55,439 nucleotides of DNA from Bacillota bacterium. Its GTDB lineage: Bacteria; Bacillota; Sulfobacillia; JAJYWN01. Shown here piece after piece: positions 16,699-25,112 of the stretch (position 1 is its first letter; each line of letters opens with the position of its first letter). Position numbers and translations under genes: made by a program. The notes under the pieces are model-generated. The model had not been told where the DNA came from. It was given only the letters and a program-made list of their open reading frames with translations, and made no database searches. The DNA lies in contig JAJYWN010000009.1 in assembly GCA_021791495.1 (NCBI GenBank), forward strand, positions 1-55,439, written 5' to 3'.

Positions 16699-17112
16699 CT
16701 ACGGGTGTTTTATCTGGGATACCTCGTCAATGACCGCCCGAGTTATCTCCTCTCTCTCATCCGCAGCGTCCCACAACTGAGAGTGATACGTGCCTCTATC
16801 GACGTTAAGTACCTTGAGGAGATCAGGGAAGACCTTGAGGCCGTCAAGCCATCGTAGCGCGGGAAGCAACTGAGGGTGATTGGGTAGGTTCCGAGGATTT
16901 CTGGAAAGCCATGGACGAGGTAACGCCGAAGTAGTCGCGTGGGCACGCCGTACGTGTTGGACCACAGAGTCCTGAGCATAGACAGACTGGCTCTTCGTTC
17001 GGTCTTCGGCACTCCAGATCGCTGGGAGTCTATGGCGAAGGAACTTGAGAACACACTCGCCGCCCTTCAGAAGAACCCGAGCAAAGGTGACGTTCTCATG
17101 CGCGCCCTCCAT
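16699..17112 (-). CDS. hypothetical protein, possibly a fragment
   Basis: 137 aa, no family recognised. The C-terminal half reads like real protein with balanced codon use (for example WLDGLKVFPDLLKVLNVDRG and REEITRAVIDEV), and the hairpin at 16671-16688 sits just after its stop as a terminator would. No ribosome-binding site supports a start, and it overlaps, in antisense, the rightward ORF starting at 16939; only one of the two is likely to be real over 16939-17112. It may be the tail of a truncated gene. Confidence 0.35.
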   Translation of the reverse strand: MEGAHENVTFARVLLKGGECVLKFLRHRLPAIWSAEDRTKSQSVYAQDSVVQHVRRAHATTSALPRPWLSRNPRNLPNHPQLLPALRWLDGLKVFPDLLKVLNVDRGTYHSQLWDAADEREEITRAVIDEVSQIKHP

Positions 17113-17562
17113 AAATGGCGCCGTGTGAAATGGGCGTCAAGACCTAGCGGCTATGAGGACATGCCGCGAGAGTGTGTGCACGATGAGCACGTGGTATGCT
17201 CCTGCTACCAGCGAGTTTTGGCCAATCTGGCGAGGTGTGGTCTAGTGAGAGGACGGCCCAAGTCCCGGTCCAAGGCGCAGATGGTGGTTCAACGTGATCA
17301 GCCCGGTGAACCGTGTGGGATAGTGGACTTGAGCGGTCTGACGGATAAGTCGGGCATGAGCAACGTGGAATGGCCGATAGTGGTTCGGGAGAATGACCAG
17401 GATGTTCTGGGTGCTACTGTCCAGGGACGTGCTAGAGGGCCTAACGTGGTGGGCCTCGTTGACCCCTGCTCCGTGATCGGTTCCGAACGAGAAGTCGCAG
17501 TTCTCACTGCGGCCGGACGTCAAGGACAAGATACGACAGACTTCTCTGTTCGTTTGCTTTGA
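16939..17562 (+). CDS. hypothetical protein upstream of the phosphoesterase/ATPase operon
   Basis: 207 aa, unrecognised. The middle part (residues about 32-115) is helical and ends in a segment that could be a winged helix (QRVLANLARCGLVRGR). The last 80 residues are featureless. GTG start at 16939 without a ribosome-binding site; an internal ATG at 17032 has GGGAG only three bases away. Codon use resembles the island genes. The stop is 79 bp before the phosphoesterase start, on the same strand, so it could be the first island gene or a decayed one. It conflicts with the leftward ORF ending at 16699. Confidence 0.35.
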   Translation: MGTPYVLDHRVLSIDRLALRSVFGTPDRWESMAKELENTLAALQKNPSKGDVLMRALHKWRRVKWASRPSGYEDMPRECVHDEHVVCSCYQRVLANLARCGLVRGRPKSRSKAQMVVQRDQPGEPCGIVDLSGLTDKSGMSNVEWPIVVRENDQDVLGATVQGRARGPNVVGLVDPCSVIGSEREVAVLTAAGRQGQDTTDFSVRLL

Positions 17563-17641
17563 CTTAAGAGTCTGTGAAGGAACGTAATGGAGGATATTGA
17601 AACAATCAGGTATTAACAAGCAAAGTATGGAGATGCGTGTC

Positions 17642-18877
17642 ATGGCTCTGCCGAGTCTTAAGCTGCTTCAAATCGGTGACATTCATTGGCCAGGGGCTGA
17701 CCCCAGAGGCGTCGATTCCAAAGACGCTGGCTTTGACCCAGTGTTGGGGAATAGGCTAGTGCCAAATGCCACCCAAGTGGTTCTCCGCCATCTGATGTCA
17801 GAATCGTACCACCCGGACGCAATTGTCCTGATGGGTGACCTGGCCGACAAAGGAGCTATTACTTCCTATCAGGAGTGTTTGGACAAGATCATAACGGTTT
17901 TTGGAGATGACCTTTTCAAGATCCTGATAGCGTGTGGGAACCATGATGTTGACCGGTCTCGGTGTTCTGACAACGACCTCTTTCAGAAATTCGACCCTCT
18001 CAATGATGTGATTCGGCATAGGTCATTGCCAGAGATGTCTACGCGTGCTCCAGTGTTCCTGCCACTGACGGGGCAAGGCCACCAAGCGATACTCGTCAGT
18101 CTCAACTCATGCATGGGGTGCGGTGTCAAGCGACGGTTTATAAACCAACGTCCGCCCAAAGCTCTTGAGTGGTACACAGCGTATCGGTTCAGAGCTATGG
18201 ACCGAAGGAAGGATCGATCAAGGTTTGAGGAACTTGACACCCCAGCGTTCCATGGTGACCATCTCCTGGCGGCTAGGTCACAGATTCAGCAGGAGGCTCT
18301 CAGCGTTCTGCCAATTGTCGTGGCGCATCATAACATCCTTCCTCAGGAGACTCCTCGCCTTATGGCATACGGGGAATTAGTCAATGGCGGCTTGGCCCGC
18401 AGTTATCTCCTCTCACTAGACAGACCGATCCTATACCTTCACGGTCACATACATGAAGACCCGATTGAAGTGGTAGCCACCCCAGGCAAACAGCATAGTC
18501 GTTTGATAACGGTTTCGGCACCACCTCTGCGTGATGGCTTTAACATGCTGACCGTGGAGTATAGTTCATCTGGTTATCCGCTTGGGTGCCGAGTTGACTC
18601 ATGGCGACGCGAGCGCGGCGGATGTGTGAGTAAGGCGGCCGAGATCCGAGTTAGGTTTTGGGAACCAGGCGATGCGTCAGCTGTTCTGAGCCCCCAAACG
18701 TTAGCAATCATGCGATTTGTTGCTGGTCGCGGTGATCAGGAGTTCCATTTTTCCGATATCACCGAATCCGGTCTTGATATGCCGGACAGCCTTTTGGAGC
18801 TCGAGTGGCTAGGTCTCATAGAAATAACCAATAGACAGGGAGCGCCGTATTTGTGGTTGGTAAGGAGGTCTGCCTAA
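17642..18877 (+). CDS. calcineurin-like metallophosphoesterase with C-terminal winged-helix-like region
   Basis: 411 aa. All metallophosphoesterase motifs are visible: GDIH (Asp13, His15), MGDLADKG (Asp66), GNHD (about 99-102), VVAHHN and HGHIH (about 268-271), so a two-metal phosphodiesterase, nuclease or phosphatase centre is intact. The last about 70 residues (from ALIMRF-like IMRFVAGRGD to the end) look like a winged helix that could bind DNA or its partner. Starts: I prefer ATG 17642 with GGAG nine bases upstream; ATG 17627 or TTG 17597 (GGAGG three bases upstream) would add 5 or 15 residues. The stop overlaps the ATPase start (TAATG), so the two are translationally coupled. More A+T-rich than the flanking operons. 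A role in an antiviral or genome-maintenance system is inferred from the neighbours. Confidence 0.85.
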   Translation: MALPSLKLLQIGDIHWPGADPRGVDSKDAGFDPVLGNRLVPNATQVVLRHLMSESYHPDAIVLMGDLADKGAITSYQECLDKIITVFGDDLFKILIACGNHDVDRSRCSDNDLFQKFDPLNDVIRHRSLPEMSTRAPVFLPLTGQGHQAILVSLNSCMGCGVKRRFINQRPPKALEWYTAYRFRAMDRRKDRSRFEELDTPAFHGDHLLAARSQIQQEALSVLPIVVAHHNILPQETPRLMAYGELVNGGLARSYLLSLDRPILYLHGHIHEDPIEVVATPGKQHSRLITVSAPPLRDGFNMLTVEYSSSGYPLGCRVDSWRRERGGCVSKAAEIRVRFWEPGDASAVLSPQTLAIMRFVAGRGDQEFHFSDITESGLDMPDSLLELEWLGLIEITNRQGAPYLWLVRRSA

Positions 18878-20802
18878 TGGACTCGTCTCCGTTCTCCCCC
18901 TGGCGGAGTGAATACGAGGGCAAGCCTCCGATATGGTTGCCTCCCGATTTCTGGCAGCTTGAATCATCCCAACCAGTCTATCTCACGGGATCACGTGGAA
19001 CTGGCAAGACATTCTTACTTAGGGCAATGCATTGGCGAGAACGGTTGGAGAACCCTCACCTCAGAGAGGTATTGGGAGAACCGTTTGCAGGTCGGTACAT
19101 CGGCCTCTATCTGAAGATGCCTGATTTCATCGCCAAGAATTTTGCTAATTGGCCCCCCAAGCCGAGTGGCACGAGCGACGTCGCCTGGGAGGAGGTGCAA
19201 GGCCAGAGGTTTTCTTTGTATTTTGAGACCATATCGTTGTACTTGCTATGCGAGGCCACAGTAGAACTGAGAAGCAAGGCATTTCTGAAATACCATGCAA
19301 GTGATGAGCTCGAGACTGTTCGACGCATTCTTGACACTCGCCCGGAGATTCGGAATTTCATGATGCCAGGGAAAGATCGTTCTATCTATGACCTCTATCT
19401 TGCGTTCAAGAGGATGCAGGAGCAGATAAGATCAGCCGCACTATGGTCAGAAGCTAATCCGAATGCAAACCTCTTTCCTGGGCTTCAGATAGGGAAGTAC
19501 CTGAAGGAAGTCGGTTCGAGTGTTCTTTCGCTTTGCTCAAGAGGTGAGAGCGGTGATTGGAGAGCGAAGATCTGCATTGATGAAGCCGAGTGTCTGTCTG
19601 ATCTCCAGCAGAAGGTGATTAACACCCTGATCCGGGTAATTGAACACCCGATCTCAGTGAATGTCGCGTACGTCCGGCACAGATCAGACATAAGTTCGAC
19701 TTTCCTGCCAAATATGACTCTTGGTGATGCCGACCGAATGGTTAGGGACTTGGACAGGGAGTTCGAAGAGGAGGAAAAGAAGTTTCCGCAGCTGGCATGC
19801 GGAGTAGCCACAACCAGGTTCAGATCGAAGACAGGAATCCCAGACCTGGACCTCGGTACCATATTGGGCAAATACGACACCAATGAGCTTCTCGAGCATT
19901 ACTTGCGAAGATCGGAAAGCCCAGAGGCTGCGGAACTTCTGAAGGAAGGCGAGTCACTCTCGAACAAGCCGTTCTTCTCCGGTACGAGAAGGAAGGAAGG
20001 CGCTAGGGTCTACGAAGCGTACTTGATCCGGAAACTTGGGCTTTCCCTCAGTAACACGGAGGATCGGAAGAGGCGGCGCCTACTATCAAGTACGGAGATC
20101 CGCAAACGAAATGTTGCTGCATTACTGTGCGCGGTAAACGAGTATGGACATGGCCGTGTTCCGCTTGCCGGTCTCGACAAAGTGCTGTCCCTGTGTAACA
20201 ACCAAATCCGGGACTTTCTACGAGAGATGGATTGCTTGTTCGTGCGGTCTGGGAAGAATCCAGTAGTATTCAGCAGTTCCCTAATGAGCATTCAGGACCA
20301 GACCGAAGCCCTGGCTCGCGCGAGCAATAGTAAGTTCGAGAGCATCAGGAAATGGATCAAGGTAAACCCTGAGAAGGTCGAGGGGCTTGTGACAAGCCTA
20401 GGGCTGATCCTTGGGATGGTTCAGACGAATTACAGGAACCCGGAACAGACCCTTGGGACTAAGCCAGAGGCTGGGCGGATTGTGGTACGGAATGACGGGT
20501 CCGACGATTACGGAACCCTCATCTCTCTGGTCTTGGATGCCGAAGAGGGTGGGTTTGTTTCGACGACGACAGATGACAGCGGCAGGGTGGCTGAAATAAC
20601 CCTGCACCGGCTGTTTGCACCGCGTTTTGGGTTCTCATATAGGAAACCTCAATATGAGCTTTCTGTCCAACCGACTGATCTCCTGAATCTGATTCAGATG
20701 CCGGATGACCAAAAACGTAAAGGTGCGGAGCGTTTGGCAACCCCCCCACCGGAGAAAACGGGTCCTAGCCAAACCCAATTGAGTATTGAACTTACCGACT
20801 AA
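18877..20802 (+). CDS. ORC/CDC6-like P-loop ATPase
   Basis: 641 aa. Walker A GSRGTGKT at about 38-45, Walker B KICIDEAE at about 231-238; a helical lid region follows, then a winged-helix-like segment (about 411-455, starting RNVAALLCAVNEYG) and a C-terminal beta region with LHRLFAPRFGFSYR (about 567-580), a pattern I associate with ORC-CDC6-like ATPases found in defence islands. It probably uses ATP to load or signal to the phosphoesterase encoded just upstream. The ATG overlaps the upstream stop by one base (TAATG) and AAGGAGG lies eight bases before it; a longer GTG version starting at 18853 would bury that site. Not a known STAND or SMC type as far as I can see. Confidence 0.8.
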   Translation: MDSSPFSPWRSEYEGKPPIWLPPDFWQLESSQPVYLTGSRGTGKTFLLRAMHWRERLENPHLREVLGEPFAGRYIGLYLKMPDFIAKNFANWPPKPSGTSDVAWEEVQGQRFSLYFETISLYLLCEATVELRSKAFLKYHASDELETVRRILDTRPEIRNFMMPGKDRSIYDLYLAFKRMQEQIRSAALWSEANPNANLFPGLQIGKYLKEVGSSVLSLCSRGESGDWRAKICIDEAECLSDLQQKVINTLIRVIEHPISVNVAYVRHRSDISSTFLPNMTLGDADRMVRDLDREFEEEEKKFPQLACGVATTRFRSKTGIPDLDLGTILGKYDTNELLEHYLRRSESPEAAELLKEGESLSNKPFFSGTRRKEGARVYEAYLIRKLGLSLSNTEDRKRRRLLSSTEIRKRNVAALLCAVNEYGHGRVPLAGLDKVLSLCNNQIRDFLREMDCLFVRSGKNPVVFSSSLMSIQDQTEALARASNSKFESIRKWIKVNPEKVEGLVTSLGLILGMVQTNYRNPEQTLGTKPEAGRIVVRNDGSDDYGTLISLVLDAEEGGFVSTTTDDSGRVAEITLHRLFAPRFGFSYRKPQYELSVQPTDLLNLIQMPDDQKRKGAERLATPPPEKTGPSQTQLSIELTD

Positions 20803-20821
20803 ACCAGAGTGAGGGAGCACC

Positions 20822-21799
20822 ATGGACTTCAAGAAGGCGTTTCTAAGGGGTTCATCTTGGTATGGAAATACCAAGGATCTGACGCTAGGTACATTTGATC
20901 TGGGCTTCTTTGTGCCTTCTTGGGAAGAACGTTGCACTTCCATCACCACAGTCACAGACGCGGTCTTCGGGCAGGCCCAGATGATCAAGTTCGATAAGTC
21001 AACAGAGAGCTACGAGCACAGCCTTGATGAGTTCTTGCACCGTAGGTCGCGGAACGTGTTGTTGCAGATCTCTGGGTCAGTATCAGACCTTAGACCGTTA
21101 GGAGAGAGGATCCTGTCGAGTATTAGACAAACCCGTACTCTGAAGGGGCAAGCTCTCTCAGTATTCGTCGATATCTCGTGCTGCCCGCGGTATTTCCTGT
21201 TGTATGTCCTTGGAGCTTGTTTTCGCACTGGTTTGTGCAAGTCGGTTAGCCTGTTCTATGGCGAGGGGGAGTACGGCGAGAACGGTGGAGAATTCGTATT
21301 CACCGAAGGCGATTGGGAACTGGTAACAGTCCCCTTCTTCGAAGGCGAAGTTGATCCAGGGCGTAGGATGTACTACCTTGTTTCGGTCGGGTTTGAGGGG
21401 CGAAAGGCATTCCGTATGATGTCCAAGCTTGAGCCGGATAGGATATCAGTACTACTTCCGTACCCAGGGTTTAATGAACGATACTCTCAACAAGTCGTGG
21501 ATGAGAATGCAGCTTTAATACAGGAGTTCTCCGTGCCCGAAACCCAAGTGATCAGGGTTCCCGCTGGGGACGCCTTAGGCGCATGGGAAGCCACTAGCGC
21601 ACTTCAAACGAATCCGGATGAGAATCTGTCAGTCATATGCCTTGGCCCAAAACCACATAGCCTTGGTATCGGTCTCGCTGCGATAACCAATCCGAGAGTT
21701 CAGGTTCTTTACTGCAAGCCTTCAATGTTTCACAAACGAACGGTACGGCCTACAGGTTTCGCATGGTTCTACCAGATTACCGACCTATCAGCAATATGA
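20822..21799 (+). CDS. unknown island protein, third gene of the putative system
   Basis: 325 aa, no name I can support. Two parts: the N-terminal half with VFVDISCCPRYFLLYVLG (about 118-135) followed by a strand rich in Tyr/Glu (LFYGEGEYGENG), and a C-terminal Rossmann-like half starting LVSVGFEGRKAF with VLLPYPGF and LSVICLGPKPHSLG. The D-I-S-x-x-P-R motif and the GFEG-R-A motif look like conserved functional sites; I have an impression of similar proteins beside phosphoesterase/ATPase pairs, but cannot name a family. ATG with GAGGGAG a few bases upstream, 19 bp after the ATPase stop. No membrane segment. Confidence 0.7.
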   Translation: MDFKKAFLRGSSWYGNTKDLTLGTFDLGFFVPSWEERCTSITTVTDAVFGQAQMIKFDKSTESYEHSLDEFLHRRSRNVLLQISGSVSDLRPLGERILSSIRQTRTLKGQALSVFVDISCCPRYFLLYVLGACFRTGLCKSVSLFYGEGEYGENGGEFVFTEGDWELVTVPFFEGEVDPGRRMYYLVSVGFEGRKAFRMMSKLEPDRISVLLPYPGFNERYSQQVVDENAALIQEFSVPETQVIRVPAGDALGAWEATSALQTNPDENLSVICLGPKPHSLGIGLAAITNPRVQVLYCKPSMFHKRTVRPTGFAWFYQITDLSAI

Positions 21800-21851
21800 C
21801 CTCTGTAGTCGGGTTATGTTGTCACCAATTCGCTCTGTGGGGTAATCAAGG

Positions 21852-22652
21852 TTGCTTACCGATGAGAGTATCCCTTTCAAGTGGGCGGGAGGCAAGCGCT
21901 GGCTGTCAGGCTCGCTTGTGAGAGAATTCCCGAGGATTGGCGGTACGTACTATGAGCCTTTCGCAGGTGCCTGTGCAGTCTTCTTTGCTTTCGGCTACGT
22001 CCCTGCCAAGCTTTCAGATACTAATGCAGAATTGATCAACACGTTGAGAGTCATAAGAGATGCTCCGGAGATGCTGCTCTCATCCCTGAGTGGACTAGAC
22101 GTCAGTCGCGAGACGCATGCGCGTTTGCGTAGTACCATTCCCGCAGACTCAATACAACGAGCAGCACGGTTCATATACCTTGTTAATACTTCTTGGAACG
22201 GGTTATATCGGGTCAATAAGCAGGGTCAGTTCAATGTGCCTTTTGGCTGCAAACCAGGAACGTCAATGCCGAGCCCAAAGCGCATAGGGAGCGCCTCTGC
22301 CCTCCTTCGAGGTGTGGACATAGCATGCGAGGACTTTGAGGCGGCTGTAGAGGGAGCAAAACCTGGAGACCTTGTCTATTTCGATCCCCCATACACGGCC
22401 AAGCACGGTCCAAACGGTTTTCGCCGCTATAACCAGAGGATATTCTCCTGGTCCGACCAGATTCGGCTAGCTTCTTGCGCGGAGAGCTTGCGCCACCAGG
22501 GAGTGTTTACTGTGGTCAGTTCTCCCTATTCCCAGGATGTTCGGAACCTCTATCCAAGCTTTAGAGCGGTAGAATACGGAAGAGCAAGCTGCATTAGCGG
22601 CACCTCCAAGGGCCGAACCGATCTTCGCGAATATGTACTTTTCGGGTGGTGA
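21852..22652 (+). CDS. Dam-type (D12 class) DNA adenine N6-methyltransferase
   Basis: 266 aa. Has the D12-class signature set: FKWAGGKRWL at the N-terminus (SAM loop equivalent), YYEPFAGACAVFFAFG, and the catalytic YFDPPY motif (DPPY class) in the second half, then an SPYS segment near the C-terminus. It therefore methylates adenine in DNA; GATC is typical for the family but the target cannot be read here. TTG start at 21852 is forced: an in-frame stop lies nine bases upstream and no other start precedes the first motif. It is 52 bp downstream of the unknown gene in the same operon. It could mark self DNA for the phosphoesterase/ATPase pair, or be a solitary epigenetic enzyme. Confidence 0.9.
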   Translation: MLTDESIPFKWAGGKRWLSGSLVREFPRIGGTYYEPFAGACAVFFAFGYVPAKLSDTNAELINTLRVIRDAPEMLLSSLSGLDVSRETHARLRSTIPADSIQRAARFIYLVNTSWNGLYRVNKQGQFNVPFGCKPGTSMPSPKRIGSASALLRGVDIACEDFEAAVEGAKPGDLVYFDPPYTAKHGPNGFRRYNQRIFSWSDQIRLASCAESLRHQGVFTVVSSPYSQDVRNLYPSFRAVEYGRASCISGTSKGRTDLREYVLFGW

Positions 22653-22780
22653 AACTCCCGGTCACGAGGAACCCGATTTCTTGTGAAACGATGGCTCTGC
22701 AACACCGTACCCTGTAGATAGCCTGAGGGGCTGCCCAAGACGCGGCCCTTTGCCTGTAGCGTCTTTCGAAGTCAGGGGTG

Positions 22781-23770
22781 CTAATCCGCCGTCTTCTTCC
22801 CCTCCGCCGGCGCCGCCTGCGCCGTCTCTTCCCTGATCGCCGGCCGCGGCAGCAGGCCCGCCCGCTCGGCGATGACCGGCACCGCGCTCTCCCAGGCGAT
22901 GGCCATGATGTGAACGCCGTGCACGCCCGGGATCTGGCGCATCGCCTTGATGGTCTCCACGGCGATGTTGAGACCTTCCTCTTCCTTGTTCTCGGCCTTG
23001 GCCATCCGCTCGATGAGGGAGTCCGGCACCATCATGCCTGGCACCGTCTTCATGTACCGCAGCGCCTTGTCGGACTTGGCCGGCGTCACGCCCGCCAGGA
23101 TGTGGACCCGCTTGTCCAGCCCGCGCTTGACGACCAGCTCCATGAACCGGGCGAACCGCTCCAGGTCGAAAACGCACTGGGTCTGGATGAAGTCGGCGCC
23201 GGCGTTGATCTTCTTCTCCAGCCGCAGCACCCGGAACTCGAAGGGGTCGGCGAAGGGGTTGGCGGCCGCGCCGATGTACATCTTGGGCGGCGCCACCTTG
23301 ATCTCCTCGCCGCTCAAGAGGACGTGGTCGTCGCGCATCCGCCTCACCATGTTGATGAGCTGGATGGAGTCGATGTCGTAAACGTTCTTGGCGGTCTGCT
23401 GGTTGCCGAAGCTCTGGTGGTCGCCGGACAGGCAGACCAGGTTCCGGATGCCCAGGCTGTAGGCGCCGAGGATGTCGCTCTGCATGGCGATGCGGTTGCG
23501 GTCACGGCACACCATTTGCATGATGGGCTCGCCGCCCGCCTCCTTCACGTGCACCGACGCCGCCAAGGAAGACAGCCGCACGATAGCGGTCTGATTATCC
23601 GTCAGGTTCTGCCCGTCGGTGACGTCCTTCATCATGGCCGCGTTGGAACGCACGCCCTTGCTGGAAGCGCTTTTCGGGGGCCCGATCTCCGCCGTCACGG
23701 CGAAGTCGCCCTGGCTCAGAATGCGCTCCAGCTTGCTGTCGGTCTTGAACGCCGCTGCTGCCGGGCTCAT
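22781..23770 (-). CDS. metF: methylenetetrahydrofolate reductase catalytic subunit MetF
   Basis: 329 aa FMN/FAD-dependent TIM-barrel enzyme that reduces 5,10-methylene-THF to 5-methyl-THF in the methyl branch. Recognised by VTAEIGPPKSASSKG near the N-terminus, LVCLSGDHQSFG, the GADFIQTQCVFD segment and VPDSLIERM, in the family order. The length fits a short MetF that works with MetV. It has a short Ala-rich C-terminal tail. ATG overlaps the metV stop (ATGA), so the pair is translationally coupled. Last gene of the leftward hdrCBA-mvhD-metVF unit. In Moorella these six proteins form one complex; the same is inferred here. Confidence 0.95.
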   Translation of the reverse strand: MSPAAAAFKTDSKLERILSQGDFAVTAEIGPPKSASSKGVRSNAAMMKDVTDGQNLTDNQTAIVRLSSLAASVHVKEAGGEPIMQMVCRDRNRIAMQSDILGAYSLGIRNLVCLSGDHQSFGNQQTAKNVYDIDSIQLINMVRRMRDDHVLLSGEEIKVAPPKMYIGAAANPFADPFEFRVLRLEKKINAGADFIQTQCVFDLERFARFMELVVKRGLDKRVHILAGVTPAKSDKALRYMKTVPGMMVPDSLIERMAKAENKEEEGLNIAVETIKAMRQIPGVHGVHIMAIAWESAVPVIAERAGLLPRPAIREETAQAAPAEGKKTAD

Positions 23771-24438
23771 ATCCTGATCTCCTCCTTGACGACCTTCCGC
23801 GGGCCGCCGTCGCGGGACTTGGACCAGTCCTTCGGGGGCTCGATCTCAAGGAGCCGGTCGACCTTGCCCAGCTTGGTCATGCGGTCGTAGATGAGCTGCC
23901 AGGCGCAGTCCGTCTCCTCGTTGACCTCGCACTTGCCGTTATGCGACCCGCCGCATGGCCCGTTCAAGATGCTCTTCGAGCACCGGATGACCGGGCAGAT
24001 GCCGCCCGTCTTGTAGAGGATGCAGTCGCCGCAGAGTCCGCACTTCTCGGTCCAGACGCCCTGCTCCAGGGCACCGCCGGCGAACTTGGTGTTCAGCCCG
24101 GGGACGACCCAGACCGGATACCGCTCCGCAAGGTACTGGACCCCGACGCCGCACGCCAGCGATAGGATGGCGTCTACCTCGCCCGCGACCTTGACGATCT
24201 GTTCGATGTACTCCGGCTCGCACTGGCGCTCCAGGGTCTCGGTGAGGATCTCCGCTCCCGGGTTCCGCCCCGAGGTGGCCCAGAGTAGCCGAAGGGCCGA
24301 AGCCATGGTGTTCACTTCTTTCTCGCCGCCCGCCTGGCAGACGGTGACGCACTCGCGGCACCCGACGATGAGGACCTTTTTGGCCCCCTCGAGCAGACGA
24401 TCGATTTCGGCGATAGGTTTCTGCTCGGCGACTATCAC
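23767..24438 (-). CDS. metV: MetV, zinc/Fe-S partner of MetF
   Basis: 223 aa methylenetetrahydrofolate reductase C-terminal-domain protein. It contains several Cys groups: CRECVTVC near residue 27-34, CGLCGDC, and CPVIRCSKSILNGPCGG, the last typical of MetV. It binds metal or Fe-S and relays electrons from the Hdr/MvhD proteins to MetF. GTG start overlapping the mvhD stop (GTGA) and its stop overlapping the metF start (ATGA), so mvhD-metV-metF are tightly coupled. The assignment is firm; the exact cofactor is not visible from sequence. Confidence 0.92.
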   Translation of the reverse strand: MIVAEQKPIAEIDRLLEGAKKVLIVGCRECVTVCQAGGEKEVNTMASALRLLWATSGRNPGAEILTETLERQCEPEYIEQIVKVAGEVDAILSLACGVGVQYLAERYPVWVVPGLNTKFAGGALEQGVWTEKCGLCGDCILYKTGGICPVIRCSKSILNGPCGGSHNGKCEVNEETDCAWQLIYDRMTKLGKVDRLLEIEPPKDWSKSRDGGPRKVVKEEIRI

Positions 24439-25094
24439 TTGGCACCCACCTCGCTATTGGTTTGGGCTGTCGGGCCGCCGGCGGCGGCCGCATAGGCCGC
24501 ACGCTGCGCCTTCTTCACCGGCGACGGGCCCAGCTTCAGGATGCGTTCCGTCATTTCGTCAGCTATCTGGGCGAAGCGCGGCCCCTGGGAGCCGGCCACG
24601 TTGAAGAACTCGACCCGCTCGCCGCCCACGCCCACCTGGTCCAAGAGCTTTTTCAAGCCGTTGACCCTCTTCTTCGCGCGGATGTTACCCTTCAGGAAGT
24701 GGCAGTCGCCCTCCAGACACCCCGCCACGTACACCCCGTCGGCCCCTTTCTCGAAGGCTTCAAGGATAAGGGCGATGTCGGTCTTCCCCGAACACGGCAT
24801 CTCAATGACGCGCATGTCCGGCGAGTACTGGAGCCGCATGGAGCCGGCCAGATCGGCGGCGGAATAGGCGCAGAAGTAGCAGCAGAAGGCCAGGATCTTC
24901 GGGCGCCACGGCCCCTGCCCGTCCACACCGGCGGCACCGGCCGCTCCGGCCTCAAGGCCTACCGCGGCCTCCATGGTCGCGGCGATTTCACCGTTGCCCA
25001 CAACGATGCCCGCCTTCTCCGCCTCGGCGGCGCAGGTCGGGCAATCGGTCGGCATGGCCACGACAGTGAGGGAAGCTTTGTGTTCTTCGGTCAT
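24435..25094 (-). CDS. mvhD: MvhD-like electron-transfer subunit
   Basis: About 219 aa. The core MvhD/FrhD domain carries a CCYFCAY motif, then MPCSGK, and GCLEGDCHF, giving the Cys set for a [2Fe-2S] cluster that passes electrons between HdrA and a partner. The N-terminal part has an extra CPTCAAEAE segment and a Gly/Ala-rich stretch (GLEAGAAGAAG) before the core, and the C-terminal tail is Ala-rich. The start is open between ATG 25094 and the tandem GTG codons at 25103-25106, all behind GGGGGAGG. Between hdrA and metV, as in Moorella-type clusters, it links HdrABC to MetFV. Confidence 0.9.
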   Translation of the reverse strand: MTEEHKASLTVVAMPTDCPTCAAEAEKAGIVVGNGEIAATMEAAVGLEAGAAGAAGVDGQGPWRPKILAFCCYFCAYSAADLAGSMRLQYSPDMRVIEMPCSGKTDIALILEAFEKGADGVYVAGCLEGDCHFLKGNIRAKKRVNGLKKLLDQVGVGGERVEFFNVAGSQGPRFAQIADEMTERILKLGPSPVKKAQRAAYAAAAGGPTAQTNSEVGAK

Positions 25095-25112
25095 CTCGTC
25101 CACCACCTCCCC

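Noticed and set aside
17642-22652. Interpretation of the island as a classic restriction-modification system
   Set aside because: A Dam-type methylase is present but no recognisable restriction endonuclease (no PD-(D/E)xK, HNH or GIY-YIG motif) was found; the phosphoesterase/ATPase pair is different in kind.
22737-22765. 7-bp stem AAGACGC/GCGTCTT after metF
   Set aside because: Loop is 15 bases and no U-tract follows; too weak to call a terminator, though some terminator is expected here.
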